A DNA stretch of 64,000 bases from Streptomyces sp. NBC_01408 (GTDB lineage: Bacteria; Actinomycetota; Actinomycetes; Streptomycetales; Streptomycetaceae), in assembly GCF_026340255.1 (NCBI RefSeq), contig NZ_JAPEPJ010000001.1, positions 3,403,001 through 3,467,000 on the forward strand. Direction: 5' to 3'. Every line of letters starts with the position of its first letter. Positions within the stretch are counted from its first letter, which is position 1. A program made the translations under genes and the position numbers. Below the pieces are notes generated by a model. That model saw only the letters and a list, made by a program, of their open reading frames with translations, had not been told where the DNA came from and made no database searches. Positions 53,932 through 62,782 of the stretch are shown in pieces.

Positions 53932-55296
53932 CCTCCCTTCCCTCCCTAGCGGGAGGGAAGTCCCACCCTCACGGGTGGGGTTTCCTGCTTCACCACGGAC
54001 CGCCCCGACCGAGAGGAGGACTCCCGATGAGGTCTTACATCCGCTCCACAGGCAGCGACCGCCAGCCCGGCGGCCAGAAGATTGATCGCGGCGTTCCCGT
54101 CCCGGTCGTGGGTCGTCCCGCAGTTCTCGCACGTCCACTCGCGGACGTGCAGTGGCATCGCGCCGGCCACGGTCCCGCAGGCCGAGCACAGGCGTGTGCT
54201 GGGGAACCACCGGTCGGTGGTGACCAGCACGCGTCCGTACCAGGCCGTCTTGTACTCCAGCATGGAGCGCAGCTCACGCCAGCCCGCATCGCAGACGGCC
54301 CGGGCGAGCGTGTGATTCCTCAGCAAGTTCTTGACGGTGAGGTCCTCGATCACGAGCGTTTGGTTTTCGCGCACGAGTCGAGTCGTCAGTTTGTGCAGGT
54401 GATCCCGGCGGCGATCGGCAATGAGGGTGTGGATCCTGGCCACGCGGGTGCGGGCCTTGGCTCGGTTCTTGCTGCCCTTTTCCTTCCGGGCCAGCGCCCT
54501 TTGCGCACGCGCCAGCCGGTCGCGGTCCCTGCGCTCATGCCGGGGATTGGGGATCTTCTCGCCGGTGGAGAGGGTGACCAGTACGGTCAGTCCGGCGTCG
54601 ATGCCCACCGCGTTCGTGGTGGCGGGCATCGGGGCAGGGGTGTCCTCGCACAGCAGGGACACGAACCAGCGCCCGGCACTGTCCCGGGAGACCGTCACGG
54701 TGCTCGGTGCCGCCCCGGCCGGGAGGGGGCGCGACCACACGATGTCCAATGGCTCGGCCATCTTCGCGAGCGTCAGGTGACCGTCGGCGTAGCGGAACGC
54801 ACTGCGCGTGTACTCGGCCGAGGCCCGGGACTTCCGCTTCGACTTGAAGCGGGGGTACTTCGCCCGCTTTCCCCAGAACCCCGCGAACGCACTCTGAAGA
54901 TGCCGCAGTGCCTGCTGCAACGGCACCGAGGAGACCTCGGCCAGGTACGCCAGCTCCTTGGTCCGCTTCCACGTCGTGAGCAGCGCCGACGTCTGTCCGT
55001 ACCCCATACGCTCCTGGCGGGTCCAAGCATCCGCGCGGGCGGCCAGGGCCAGGTTGTAGACCTTCCGTACACACCCGAACGTCCGCGACAGCTCGGCTGC
55101 CTGCGCGTCGGTCGGATAGAAGCGGTACTTGAACGCCCGCTTCACCAGAGAAGAAGTTCCCACGCCCCGGACGCTAGGGGCGGTCACGATCCGAACACAA
55201 GTACAGGTCACGGCTTCACGCAGCGGCACCGCGCCTGGGCGCGGTCCCGAGCCGTGGACGCGTTCCCTACCCGGCTGAAGCCGGGAGTTTTCACGC
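53932..55296 (-). mobile_element. IS605-group, IS1341-type element carrying only tnpB
   Basis: A self-contained insertion between the small membrane gene and hisH. The right end (low coordinates) has two hairpins: CTTCCCTCCC/GGGAGGGAAG (53937-53960) and CCCACCC/GGGTGGG (53962-53979), typical of IS200/IS605 right ends and the reRNA scaffold. The left end has CCCGGCT/AGCCGGG (55270-55285). There is no tnpA and no terminal inverted repeat or target duplication, as expected for this group. The exact boundaries are inferred. Confidence 0.8.
53946..55163 (-). CDS. tnpB: TnpB RNA-guided nuclease (IS605 OrfB family)
   Basis: About 405 residues, the usual TnpB size. The N-terminal helix-turn-helix region reads VKRAFKYRFYPTDAQ; the RuvC catalytic residues are all present: D189 in GIDAGL, E273 in VIEDL and D355 in DRDGNAAIN. 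The zinc finger has CSAC and CENC. TnpB proteins cut DNA guided by an RNA made from the element's right end, promoting retention of the element; activity here is inferred. GTG 55163 is used; GTG 55145 and an open frame to 55298 are alternatives. The gene is antisense to the his operon and its 3' end overlaps the right-end hairpin. Confidence 0.9.
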   Translation of the reverse strand: MGTSSLVKRAFKYRFYPTDAQAAELSRTFGCVRKVYNLALAARADAWTRQERMGYGQTSALLTTWKRTKELAYLAEVSSVPLQQALRHLQSAFAGFWGKRAKYPRFKSKRKSRASAEYTRSAFRYADGHLTLAKMAEPLDIVWSRPLPAGAAPSTVTVSRDSAGRWFVSLLCEDTPAPMPATTNAVGIDAGLTVLVTLSTGEKIPNPRHERRDRDRLARAQRALARKEKGSKNRAKARTRVARIHTLIADRRRDHLHKLTTRLVRENQTLVIEDLTVKNLLRNHTLARAVCDAGWRELRSMLEYKTAWYGRVLVTTDRWFPSTRLCSACGTVAGAMPLHVREWTCENCGTTHDRDGNAAINLLAAGLAVAACGADVRPHRESSSRSGRSVVKQETPPVRVGLPSR

Positions 55297-55308
55297 AAGG
55301 AGGTTGGG

Positions 55309-55968
55309 ATGAGCGCTGCTAGTCCCGCCAGACCGACAAAGAAGGTCGTGGTCTTCGACTACGGCTTCGGCAACGTCCGCTCCGCCGAGCGCGCCCTCGC
55401 GCGCGTCGGCGCGGACGTCGAGATCACCCGCGACTACGACAAGGCCATGGACGCCGACGGACTCCTCGTCCCCGGTGTCGGCGCCTTCTCCGCCTGCATG
55501 CAGGGGCTCAAGGACGCCCGCGGTGACTGGATCATCGGCCGTCGGCTCTCCGGCGGCCGCCCGGTCATGGGCATCTGCGTCGGCATGCAGATCCTCTTCG
55601 AGCGCGGCATCGAGCACGGCGTCGAGACCGAGGGCCTGGACGAGTGGCCCGGCACGGTCGGCCCGCTCAGGGCCCCGATCGTCCCCCACATGGGCTGGAA
55701 CACCGTCGAGTCCCCGGCCGACAGCCAGGCCTTCGCCGGCCTGGACGCCGACGCCCGGTTCTACTTCGTGCACTCCTACGCGGCACGCGAGTGGAGCCTG
55801 GAGGTCACCAACCCGCTGATCCGCGCCCCCAAGGTCACCTGGGCCACCCACGGCGAGCGCTTCGTCGCGGCGGTGGAGAACGGGGCCCTGTGGGCCACCC
55901 AGTTCCACCCCGAGAAGTCCGGCGACGCCGGCGCCCAGCTCCTCACCAACTGGATCGAGACCCTCTGA
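55309..55968 (+). CDS. hisH: Imidazole glycerol phosphate synthase, glutaminase subunit HisH
   Basis: HisH releases ammonia from glutamine for HisF. The 219 residues are a class I glutamine amidotransferase: [16 protein letters not shown] at the start, the nucleophile Cys in [15 protein letters not shown] and the His/Glu pair in QFHPEKSG. The ATG has a strong AAGGAGG site that lies just outside the inserted TnpB element, so translation should be unaffected, though transcription from the hisD promoter must cross the element. It overlaps priA. Confidence 0.97.
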   Translation: MSAASPARPTKKVVVFDYGFGNVRSAERALARVGADVEITRDYDKAMDADGLLVPGVGAFSACMQGLKDARGDWIIGRRLSGGRPVMGICVGMQILFERGIEHGVETEGLDEWPGTVGPLRAPIVPHMGWNTVESPADSQAFAGLDADARFYFVHSYAAREWSLEVTNPLIRAPKVTWATHGERFVAAVENGALWATQFHPEKSGDAGAQLLTNWIETL

Positions 55969-56696
55969 TGAGCAAGACGCTCGAGCTCCTCCCCGCGGTC
56001 GACGTCCGCGACGGACAGGCCGTCCGCCTCGTGCACGGCGTGTCCGGCAGCGAGACCTCCTACGGCTCCCCGCTGGAGGCGGCCCTCGCCTGGCAGCGCG
56101 CCGGTGCCGAATGGCTGCACCTCGTCGACCTCGACGCCGCCTTCGGCACCGGGGACAACCGCGCCCTCGTCGCCGAGATCACCGGCGCCATGGACATCAA
56201 GGTCGAGCTGTCCGGCGGCATCCGCGACGACGCCTCGCTCGCCGCGGCCCTCGCCACCGGCTGCACCCGCGTCAACCTCGGCACCGCCGCCCTGGAGACC
56301 CCCGAGTGGGCCGCCAAGGCCATCGCCGAGCACGGCGACAAGATCGCCATCGGCCTCGACGTCCGCGGCACCACCCTCAAGGGCCGCGGCTGGACCAGCG
56401 AGGGCGGCGACCTCTACGAGACCCTCGCCCGCCTGGACTCCGAGGGCTGCGCCCGGTACGTCGTCACCGACATCGGCAAGGACGGCACGCTCACCGGCCC
56501 CAACCTCGAACTGCTGCGGAACGTGTGCGCCGCCACCGACCGGCCCGTCGTCGCCTCCGGCGGCATCTCCTCCCTCGACGACCTGCGCGACCTGTCCGGG
56601 CTGGTGCCGCTGGGCGTCGAGGGCGCGATCGTCGGCAAGGCCCTGTACGCCAAGGCCTTCACCCTGGAAGAAGCCCTGAAGGCGGTCTCCGCATGA
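55968..56696 (+). CDS. priA: Bifunctional isomerase PriA (HisA/TrpF)
   Basis: This (beta/alpha)8 enzyme isomerises both ProFAR in histidine synthesis and phosphoribosyl anthranilate in tryptophan synthesis. The 242 residues start [15 protein letters not shown], with the first catalytic Asp in VDVRDG, and carry the second in [21 protein letters not shown] and [11 protein letters not shown] are the phosphate-binding loops. Actinobacteria typically lack trpF, and none is seen among the trp genes in this window, which supports the dual role. It overlaps hisH (TGATG) and the RidA-like gene. Confidence 0.93.
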   Translation: MSKTLELLPAVDVRDGQAVRLVHGVSGSETSYGSPLEAALAWQRAGAEWLHLVDLDAAFGTGDNRALVAEITGAMDIKVELSGGIRDDASLAAALATGCTRVNLGTAALETPEWAAKAIAEHGDKIAIGLDVRGTTLKGRGWTSEGGDLYETLARLDSEGCARYVVTDIGKDGTLTGPNLELLRNVCAATDRPVVASGGISSLDDLRDLSGLVPLGVEGAIVGKALYAKAFTLEEALKAVSA

Positions 56697-57076
56697 GCTC
56701 CGACGAAGTACGCCGCATCTCGTCCGGTGGCGCCTACGAGGACGTCATCGGCTACTCACGCGCCGTGCAGCTCCCGAACGGCCTCGTCCTGGTCTCCGGC
56801 TGCACCGCGGCCGACGCCAACGGCCCGTACGACCAGGCCGTCGGCGCCTTCGGCGTCGCCTTCAAGGCGCTCGCCCAGGCCGGTCTCGGTCCCGAGCACG
56901 TGGTCCGCACCCGGATGTACCTCACCCACGCCCGGGACGTGGAGGAGGTGGGCCGCGCCCACAAGGAGCTGTTCGACGCGGTCCGCCCCGCCGCATCCAT
57001 GATCATCGTCTCCGGTTTCGTCGACCCCAGCATGGTCGTCGAGGTCGAGGTCGAGGCGTACGGAGGTGCGGCATGA
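56693..57076 (+). CDS. RidA family protein (YjgF/UK114)
   Basis: A 127-residue RidA-fold protein, the family that hydrolyses reactive enamine/imine intermediates from PLP enzymes. Motifs such as [34 protein letters not shown] and [15 protein letters not shown] are visible. The arginine used by canonical RidA for the substrate carboxylate is not certain (RTRMYLTH is the best candidate). It overlaps both priA and hisF, so it is part of the his operon and may protect histidine-pathway PLP chemistry, which is inference. Confidence 0.88.
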   Translation: MSSDEVRRISSGGAYEDVIGYSRAVQLPNGLVLVSGCTAADANGPYDQAVGAFGVAFKALAQAGLGPEHVVRTRMYLTHARDVEEVGRAHKELFDAVRPAASMIIVSGFVDPSMVVEVEVEAYGGAA

Positions 57077-57828
57077 CCCTCGCCGTACGCGTGATCCCCT
57101 GCCTGGACGTGGACAACGGCCGGGTCGTCAAGGGAGTCAACTTCCAGAACCTGCGCGACGCCGGTGACCCGGTGGAGATGGCCAAGCTGTACGACGCCGA
57201 GGGCGCCGACGAGCTGACCTTCCTCGACATCACCGCGTCCTCCGGCAACCGCGAAACCACGTATGACGTGGTGCGGCGGACCGCCGAGCAGGTCTTCATC
57301 CCGCTGACCGTGGGCGGCGGCGTCCGCGCCGCGGACGACGTGGACAAGCTGCTGCGGGCCGGCGCGGACAAGGTGGGCGTGAACACGGCCGCCATCGCCC
57401 GCCCCGAGCTCATCCAGGAGATCGCGGAACGCTTCGGCCGGCAGGTCCTCGTGCTGTCCGTCGACGCGCGCCGCACGGCCACCGGCTCCTTCGAGGTCAC
57501 CACGCACGGCGGCCGCCGGGGCACCGGCATCGACGCTGTCGAGTGGGCCCACCGGGCGGCCGAGCTGGGCGCCGGGGAGATCCTGCTGAACTCGATGGAC
57601 GCCGACGGCACGAAGGACGGCTACGACACCGAGATGATCGCGGCCGTGCGCAAGCACGTCACGGTCCCGGTGATCGCCTCGGGCGGCGCGGGCACGCTCG
57701 CGCACTTCCCGCCGGCGATCGCGGCGGGCGCCGACGCGGTGCTGGCGGCCTCGGTGTTCCACTTCGGCGACCTGCGGATCTCCGAGGTCAAGAACGTCCT
57801 CCGGGAGGCGGGCCACCCGGTTCGCTGA
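57073..57828 (+). CDS. hisF: Imidazole glycerol phosphate synthase, cyclase subunit HisF
   Basis: HisF uses the ammonia from HisH to form imidazole-glycerol phosphate and AICAR. The 251-residue (beta/alpha)8 barrel starts [19 protein letters not shown], with the catalytic Asp in CLDVD and the second Asp in [24 protein letters not shown] and [11 protein letters not shown] are the phosphate loops. It closes this his unit and is followed by the inverted 89-bp duplication. Confidence 0.97.
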   Translation: MTLAVRVIPCLDVDNGRVVKGVNFQNLRDAGDPVEMAKLYDAEGADELTFLDITASSGNRETTYDVVRRTAEQVFIPLTVGGGVRAADDVDKLLRAGADKVGVNTAAIARPELIQEIAERFGRQVLVLSVDARRTATGSFEVTTHGGRRGTGIDAVEWAHRAAELGAGEILLNSMDADGTKDGYDTEMIAAVRKHVTVPVIASGGAGTLAHFPPAIAAGADAVLAASVFHFGDLRISEVKNVLREAGHPVR

Positions 57829-58391
57829 CGCCGGCCCGCCTGGGCATCTGACCCGGTGGCCGAGGCCGTCTGCACGGGGCTCCGCCCCGGACCCCGCGCC
57901 TCAAACGCCGGCGGGGCTGGGATTTTGCCTTGGCTCCGGGTGGGTCGGGGAGCGGTGCCCCTCCGGGGTGTCTCCTCGGCTCGCCGTGTCCCCTGCGGGG
58001 TTGCTTGGCTCGGCGTGTCGTCTGCGGCTCCGCTGCTCGGGGCTCCGCCCCGGACCCCGCGCCTCAAACGCCGGCGGGGCTGGAGCTTGCCTGGGCTCCG
58101 AAGGGCGGGTGGGGTCGGGGAGCGGGGTGTGGCCTGGGTGGGGCTCCTCCACCCAGGCTCCGTTCCTCTCCGCCGGGGCGTGTGCGGGGTGGGGGCCCGT
58201 AGGAGGGTCCCCGCAGGACGAGCGCGCAACCTGGGCTTTGCTTTCGTAGCCGGGGCTCAGTGCGCGAGCCGAGGAGACGCTCCGGAGGGACCCCGGCCCG
58301 CACACCCGCCACGAGGCCGAATCCAGCCCCGCCGGCGTTTGAGGCGCGGGGTCCGGGGCGGAGCCCCGTGCAGACGGCCTCGGCCACCGGG
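57829..58391. other. 563-bp repeat-rich convergent intergenic region
   Basis: No gene is seen between hisF and the convergent TIGR03085-like gene. The region holds three repeat copies (57874-57920, about 58038-58085, and 58321-58370), two of them within the 89-bp inverted arms. The DNA between is GC-rich with short direct repeats (for example GGCTCGCCGTGTC / GGCTCGGCGTGTC around 57982 and 58010). The open frames that cross it translate the repeat and are not convincing. Confidence 0.7.
57832..57920 (+). repeat. Left arm of an 89-bp inverted duplication (with repeat copy)
   Basis: This arm is the reverse complement of 58323-58411 with a single mismatch. It contains a full repeat copy (GGGGCTCCGCCCC plus core) and a copy of the last codons and stop of the convergent gene at 58392-59024 (CGGCCCGCCTGGGCATCTGA). 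It begins 3 nt after the hisF stop. Confidence 0.9.
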
Positions 58392-58411
58392 TCAGATACC
58401 CAGGCGGGCCG
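58323..58411 (-). repeat. Right arm of the 89-bp inverted duplication
   Basis: Partner of 57832-57920; it runs from a repeat core through the GGGGCGGAGCCCC palindrome into the last codons of the gene at 58392-59024. The single mismatch (ATGCCC versus ATACCC) falls in the coding tail. The arms are about 400 bp apart. Confidence 0.9.
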
Positions 58412-59024
58412 CGGTCAGCGCGGCGACGGCGTCCTTCTCCCCGTCGAGCGCCACAGCGGCAGCGTCCTGGCGGCCGAAGCAGAACAGCGTCAGCTCCCCC
58501 GGCTCGCCCGTCACCGTCACCACCGGCGACCCCTTGTGCGCCACCGCCGTCTGCCCGTCCGGCCGGCGCAGCACCAGGCCCACCGGGGAGCGGCGGCCGG
58601 TCAGGCGGGCCATCTTCTCCAGGCGGGACCACAGGGAGTCCGAGAACACCGGGTCCAGCTCGCGCGGGGACCAGTCGGGCTGGGCCCGCCGGACGTCTTC
58701 CCCGTGGACGAAGAACTCCACCGCGTTCGCGACCTCGTCGATCTGCTTGAGCGCGTACACCGACAGCTTCGGCGGCCCGGTCCGGATCAACTGGATGAGT
58801 TCCTCGTACGGCTTGGCCGTGTACTCCTCCATCGCCTTGTCCAGCCGTGCCTTCAGCACGTTCAGCAGCAGCCCGCCCGCCGCGTCCGGCCGCCGCTCCC
58901 GGACCACGACGTGCGCCGCCAGTTCCCGGCAGGTCCAGCCGTCGCACAGCGTCGGCGCCTCCGGGCCCGCCGCCTCCAACAGGTCCGCCAGCAGCAGGCG
59001 TTCACGCTTCGCATGGGTAGACAT
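58392..59024 (-). CDS. TIGR03085-like (DinB/mycothiol maleylpyruvate isomerase-type) protein
   Basis: A 210-residue protein with the DinB-like four-helix N-terminal segment: LLADLLEAAGPEAPTLCDGWTCRELAAHVVVRERRPD. The metal-type His is in AAHVV and a further one in EFFVHGEDVRRAQP, fitting the TIGR03085 actinobacterial family, related to mycothiol-dependent enzymes. The exact reaction is unknown. ATG 59024 gives the expected MSTHAKRERLLLADLLE start. Its last codons lie in the right arm of the inverted duplication. Confidence 0.85.
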   Translation of the reverse strand: MSTHAKRERLLLADLLEAAGPEAPTLCDGWTCRELAAHVVVRERRPDAAGGLLLNVLKARLDKAMEEYTAKPYEELIQLIRTGPPKLSVYALKQIDEVANAVEFFVHGEDVRRAQPDWSPRELDPVFSDSLWSRLEKMARLTGRRSPVGLVLRRPDGQTAVAHKGSPVVTVTGEPGELTLFCFGRQDAAAVALDGEKDAVAALTAARLGI

Positions 59025-59116
59025 GCGCGAAAGCCTACGGCCGGAACCCGCCGCGCGCCTGCTCATCAGGCGGACAGTGATCCGTATCCGGCCTGACGGC
59101 CCGGCACAATGGCCGC

Positions 59117-59485
59117 ATGAGTACGTCCCCCCGCCCCGGCAGTCTCGATCCCGCCATTGCCGCGCGCCTCAAGCGCTCCGCCGACGGCCTGGTACCGGCC
59201 ATCGCCCAGCAGTACGACACCGGTGAGGTGCTCATGCTCGGCTGGATGGACGACGAGGCCCTGCACCGCACCCTGACCACCGGACGCTGCACGTACTGGT
59301 CGCGCAGCCGCCAGGAGTACTGGGTGAAGGGGGACACTTCCGGCCACTTCCAGCACGTGAAGTCCGTCGCGCTGGACTGCGACGCGGACACCGTGCTCGT
59401 CAAGGTCGACCAGGTCGGGGCCGCCTGCCACACCGGCGCCCGCACCTGCTTCGACGCCGATGTCCTCTTCCGCGACGCCGACTGA
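59117..59485 (+). CDS. hisI: Phosphoribosyl-AMP cyclohydrolase HisI
   Basis: HisI opens the adenine ring of phosphoribosyl-AMP in histidine synthesis; this 122-residue form has no HisE domain. Motifs are [35 protein letters not shown], and the metal/zinc Asp-Cys region [12 protein letters not shown] and [12 protein letters not shown]. It lies 16 nt upstream of trpE, separated from the main his unit by the divergently oriented TIGR03085-like gene, so it probably shares a promoter with trpE. Confidence 0.96.
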   Translation: MSTSPRPGSLDPAIAARLKRSADGLVPAIAQQYDTGEVLMLGWMDDEALHRTLTTGRCTYWSRSRQEYWVKGDTSGHFQHVKSVALDCDADTVLVKVDQVGAACHTGARTCFDADVLFRDAD

Positions 59486-59501
59486 GTAGGGTCCCACGCA
59501 C

Positions 59502-60992
59502 ATGGATCTCGATACGTTCCGCAAGCTCGCGGTCGACCGCCGGGTCGTTCCCGTGAGCCGCAAGCTGCTGGCCGACGGCGACACCCCCGTGGGGCTCTAC
59601 CGCAAGCTGGCCGGCGAACGCCCCGGCACCTTCCTGCTGGAGTCGGCCGAGAACGGCCGCTCCTGGTCCCGCTACTCCTTCATCGGGGTGCGCAGCGACT
59701 CCACCCTGACCGTCCGCGACGGCCAGGCGCACTGGATCGGCACCCCGCCCGTGGGCGTCCCCACCGACGGCGACCCGCTGGACGCGCTGCGCGCCACCGT
59801 CGAGGCCCTGCACACCCCCCGCGACCTCGCGGGGGGCATGCCCCCCTTCACCGGCGGCATGGTCGGCTACCTCGGCTACGACATCGTGCGGCGCCTGGAA
59901 CGCATCGGCGAGCACACCGCCGACGACCTCGAACTGCCCGAGCTGACCATGCTCCTCACCTCCGACCTGGCGGTTCTGGACCACTGGGACGGCACGGTCC
60001 AGCTCATCGCCAACGCGATCAACCACAACGACCTGGACTCCGGGGTCGACGAGGCCTACGCGGACGCCCTCGCCCGCCTCGACGCGATGGAGGCCGACCT
60101 CGCGCGGCCCGCCCCGTACGTGCCCGCCCCGCTGCCCGCCTCCGAGCTGCCGCAGTTCTCGGCGCTCTGGGGCGGCGCGGAGTACCAGGCCGCGGTCGTG
60201 GACATCAAGGAGCGGATCCGGGCCGGCGAGGCCTTCCAGGTGGTGCCCTCGCAGCGGTTCGAGACCCCCTGCCAGGCCTCCGCGCTCGACGTCTACCGGG
60301 TGCTGCGGGCCACCAACCCGTCCCCGTACATGTACCTCTTCCGCTTCGAGAACGGCTTCGACGTCGTCGGCTCCAGCCCCGAGGCCCTGGTCAAGGTGGA
60401 GGACGGGCGGGCCATGGTCCACCCGATCGCCGGCACCCGGCACCGCGGCGCCACCCCGCAGGAGGACCACGACCTCGCCGAGGAGCTGCTGGCCGACCCC
60501 AAGGAGCGCGCCGAGCACCTGATGCTCGTCGACCTAGGCCGCAACGACCTCGGCCGGGTCTGCGAGCCGGGCTCCGTCGAGGTCGTCGACTTCATGAACA
60601 TCGAGCGGTACTCGCACGTCATGCACATCGTCTCGACCGTCACCGGCCGGGTCGCCGAGGGCAAGACCGCCTTCGACGTGCTGACCGCCTGTTTCCCCGC
60701 CGGCACCCTCTCCGGCGCGCCGAAGCCCCGGGCCATGCAGATCATCGAGGAGCTGGAGCCCACCCGCCGCGGCCTGTACGGCGGCTGCGTGGGGTACCTG
60801 GACTTCGCCGGGGACTCCGACACGGCCATCGCCATCCGCACGGCGCTGCTGCGCGACGGGACGGCGTACGTGCAGGCCGGGGCGGGGGTCGTCGCCGACT
60901 CGGTGCCCGAGCTGGAGGACCAGGAGTGCCGCAACAAGGCCGCCGCCGTACTGCGCGCGGTGGGAGCGGCCAACCGCCTCCACGGCGCGTGA
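59502..60992 (+). CDS. trpE: Anthranilate synthase component I TrpE
   Basis: TrpE makes anthranilate from chorismate and glutamine-derived ammonia with TrpG. The 496 residues contain the tryptophan feedback site [18 protein letters not shown], chorismate-binding segments [48 protein letters not shown] and [11 protein letters not shown], and the Mg residues near [15 protein letters not shown]. It is a monofunctional TrpE without a fused TrpG; trpG is not in this window. A Trp-associated membrane protein gene follows. Confidence 0.96.
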   Translation: MDLDTFRKLAVDRRVVPVSRKLLADGDTPVGLYRKLAGERPGTFLLESAENGRSWSRYSFIGVRSDSTLTVRDGQAHWIGTPPVGVPTDGDPLDALRATVEALHTPRDLAGGMPPFTGGMVGYLGYDIVRRLERIGEHTADDLELPELTMLLTSDLAVLDHWDGTVQLIANAINHNDLDSGVDEAYADALARLDAMEADLARPAPYVPAPLPASELPQFSALWGGAEYQAAVVDIKERIRAGEAFQVVPSQRFETPCQASALDVYRVLRATNPSPYMYLFRFENGFDVVGSSPEALVKVEDGRAMVHPIAGTRHRGATPQEDHDLAEELLADPKERAEHLMLVDLGRNDLGRVCEPGSVEVVDFMNIERYSHVMHIVSTVTGRVAEGKTAFDVLTACFPAGTLSGAPKPRAMQIIEELEPTRRGLYGGCVGYLDFAGDSDTAIAIRTALLRDGTAYVQAGAGVVADSVPELEDQECRNKAAAVLRAVGAANRLHGA

Positions 60993-61015
60993 GGGCGTAG
61001 GGGATAGTGGGGTAC

Positions 61016-61675
61016 GTGAGCGCCGTACCCCCGCCCCGAAACGATGGAGCCTCCGAGCCCGAGGGCCCGCAGGCTCCCGCCGCCTCCGACAGCCGCGGCA
61101 GCCGCCGCAGCGTGGCGATCGCCCTGCTGCTCGGCGCGCTCGGCGCGACCGTCGTCCTGCTCGCGTCCGGCCGGGTCTGGGCCCGGGGCACCGCCGCCGT
61201 GGGGGGCGGTGCGCTGCCGCTGACCGCGGACGGGCGGGCCGTCACCGGGCTGCCCGCCGCGCTGGCCATCGTGGGCCTCGCCGCGCTGGTGGCCGTGTTC
61301 GCCGTACGCGGCAAGGGCCGGCTGCTGGTCTCCGGGCTCCTCGCGCTGAGCGGGCTGGGCGCGGCGCTGGCCGCCGTCTTCGCCGCCGGCGACCGGCGGG
61401 CCCTGGACGCGGAAGCCGCCCGTACGACCGCGGACACCGCCGCCCAGGTGGCGGGGCTGACCCACACGGCGTGGCCGTACGTCACGGCCGCCGGCGGGGC
61501 CCTGATCCTCGCGGCCGGCCTGCTGGCCCTGTTCTTCGGGCGCGGCTGGCCCGCGATGGGGGGCCGCTACGAGCGTGACGGGAGCCCCCGCAGACGCGCG
61601 GCCGCGGCGGTGGATCCGGAACGTCCGGAAGATCTGTGGAAGGCTCTGGACCGCGGCGAGGACCCGACCCGCTGA
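61016..61675 (+). CDS. Trp biosynthesis-associated membrane protein (TIGR02234-like)
   Basis: A 219-residue protein with four hydrophobic segments (VAIALLLGALGATVVLLAS, LPAALAIVGLAALVAVFAV, LLVSGLLALSGLGAALAAVF, AAGGALILAAGLLALFFGRG) and the conserved WPAMGGRYE segment near the C-terminus. Such proteins (Trp_oprn_chp family) are encoded next to trpE in actinobacteria, but their role is unknown. GTG 61016 is used; an in-frame GTG at 61007 also exists. The short gap after trpE suggests one operon. Confidence 0.88.
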   Translation: MSAVPPPRNDGASEPEGPQAPAASDSRGSRRSVAIALLLGALGATVVLLASGRVWARGTAAVGGGALPLTADGRAVTGLPAALAIVGLAALVAVFAVRGKGRLLVSGLLALSGLGAALAAVFAAGDRRALDAEAARTTADTAAQVAGLTHTAWPYVTAAGGALILAAGLLALFFGRGWPAMGGRYERDGSPRRRAAAAVDPERPEDLWKALDRGEDPTR

Positions 61676-61786
61676 CCCCGTGCGCCGACCGGACCCCCGT
61701 GGACGGCGACCACGCCCGGTACGGGACAATGAGCACCGAGCGTTCGACACACCAGACACAGCAGACAGAGCAACAAGGAGCAACTC

Positions 61787-62038
61787 ATGGCGGGCACATC
61801 ACACGGACACACCGCGGCCGCCTGGACCGGTGTCATCATCGCCTTCGTCGGTTTCTGCATCTCGGGTGCCTTCATGGTGCTGGCTAACCAGCTCGGCTTC
61901 TGGCTCGGTCTCGGTGTCGTCGTGCTCGGTGGTGTCGTCGGCATGGCGATGAAGGCCGCCGGCATGGGTGCGCCGAAGGCCACCTACACGGACCTCGCCG
62001 AGGTCATCGCCGCGAACAAGGTCCCCGCCAAGGTCTGA
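61787..62038 (+). CDS. Small HGxxPAAW-family membrane protein
   Basis: An 83-residue protein starting MAGTSHGHTAAAWTG, close to the HGxxPAAW motif, then two hydrophobic segments (VIIAFVGFCISGAFMVLA and WLGLGVVVLGGVVGMAM) and a hydrophilic tail ending ANKVPAKV. The family occurs in actinobacteria near trp genes; no function is known. A CAAGGAGC site precedes the ATG and a hairpin with a T-tract follows. Confidence 0.85.
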   Translation: MAGTSHGHTAAAWTGVIIAFVGFCISGAFMVLANQLGFWLGLGVVVLGGVVGMAMKAAGMGAPKATYTDLAEVIAANKVPAKV

Positions 62039-62068
62039 GTGCCCGGCCGAGGCGGATCCGGCGCAGCC

Positions 62069-62100
62069 GAAAGGCGCGGCCCCGTCGGGCTGCGCCTTTT
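62069..62100 (+). terminator. Intrinsic terminator after the HGxxPAAW gene
   Basis: AAAGGCGC-G-GCCC and GGGC-T-GCGCCTTT form a stem with one mismatch, followed by a TTTT tract. This is the most classical rho-independent terminator in the window. The DUF2752 ATG at 62104 follows almost immediately. Confidence 0.85.
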
Positions 62101-62103
62101 GTC

Positions 62104-62673
62104 ATGACCGGAGAGAATCAGCGGGTGGACGCCTCCCGCACCCCCGACGCCGCGCCGTCCCCCGGCCCCGCGCCGGCCCCCGGCGTGCCGTCACCGGGCC
62201 CGGCGCCGGTCCCGGCCGTGCCGTCGCCCGGCCTGCCGCCGGCCCCCGTTGTGCCCGCGGCCGGCCCCGTACGGAGCCGGGCCCGGCGGCTGGCCGCGCC
62301 GGTGCTGGTCCTGGCCGGGGCCGTCGCCGCCTTCGGGTACGTGGGCGCCGTGGACCCGAACGAGCCCGGCCACTACCCGGTCTGCCCGCTGCTGCGGCTG
62401 ACCGGGATCCTGTGCCCCGGCTGCGGCGGCCTGCGCAGCGCGCACGCGTTCGCCCACGGCGATCTGCTCACCGCTTCCGGGGCAAATGCCCTGGCCGTCG
62501 TCGGCTATTTCGTCTTCGCGGGATTCATGGCCCTGTGGCTGTTCCGGGCGGCCCGCGGCGGTCCTGTACCGAGGATCGTCCTGAAGCCGCCGTACTGGTG
62601 GGGGATCGGCGCCGCGGCCCTGGTTTTCGCCGTGATCCGAAATCTTTCTTTCGGCTCCGCGCTGGCGCCCTGA
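62104..62673 (+). CDS. DUF2752 membrane protein
   Basis: A 189-residue protein. The first 55 residues are Pro/Ala-rich (repeats such as SPGPAPAP). Then come three hydrophobic segments and the DUF2752 signature CPLLRLTGILCPGCGGLRSAHAFAHGDLLTA, with conserved Cys residues. Members are small membrane proteins of unknown function. Its ATG lies 4 nt past a terminator, so it is either leaderless or translated from read-through; the start inside the Pro-rich region is therefore uncertain. Confidence 0.85.
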   Translation: MTGENQRVDASRTPDAAPSPGPAPAPGVPSPGPAPVPAVPSPGLPPAPVVPAAGPVRSRARRLAAPVLVLAGAVAAFGYVGAVDPNEPGHYPVCPLLRLTGILCPGCGGLRSAHAFAHGDLLTASGANALAVVGYFVFAGFMALWLFRAARGGPVPRIVLKPPYWWGIGAAALVFAVIRNLSFGSALAP

Positions 62674-62782
62674 GCCCTGTCAGCAGGCCATATGAAGCCC
62701 TGATTCCGAATGTCCAGTTACTGGGACGGCGTCAACCGCGTGCGGAGAGCAAGGCCTCCTGCGGATACCATTTGATTGCTGA

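Noticed and set aside
57543..58260. Several open frames across the hisF-downstream repeat region.
   Set aside because: They translate repeat DNA (PAPPAFEARG-like peptides) or hisF in another frame and lack start signals.
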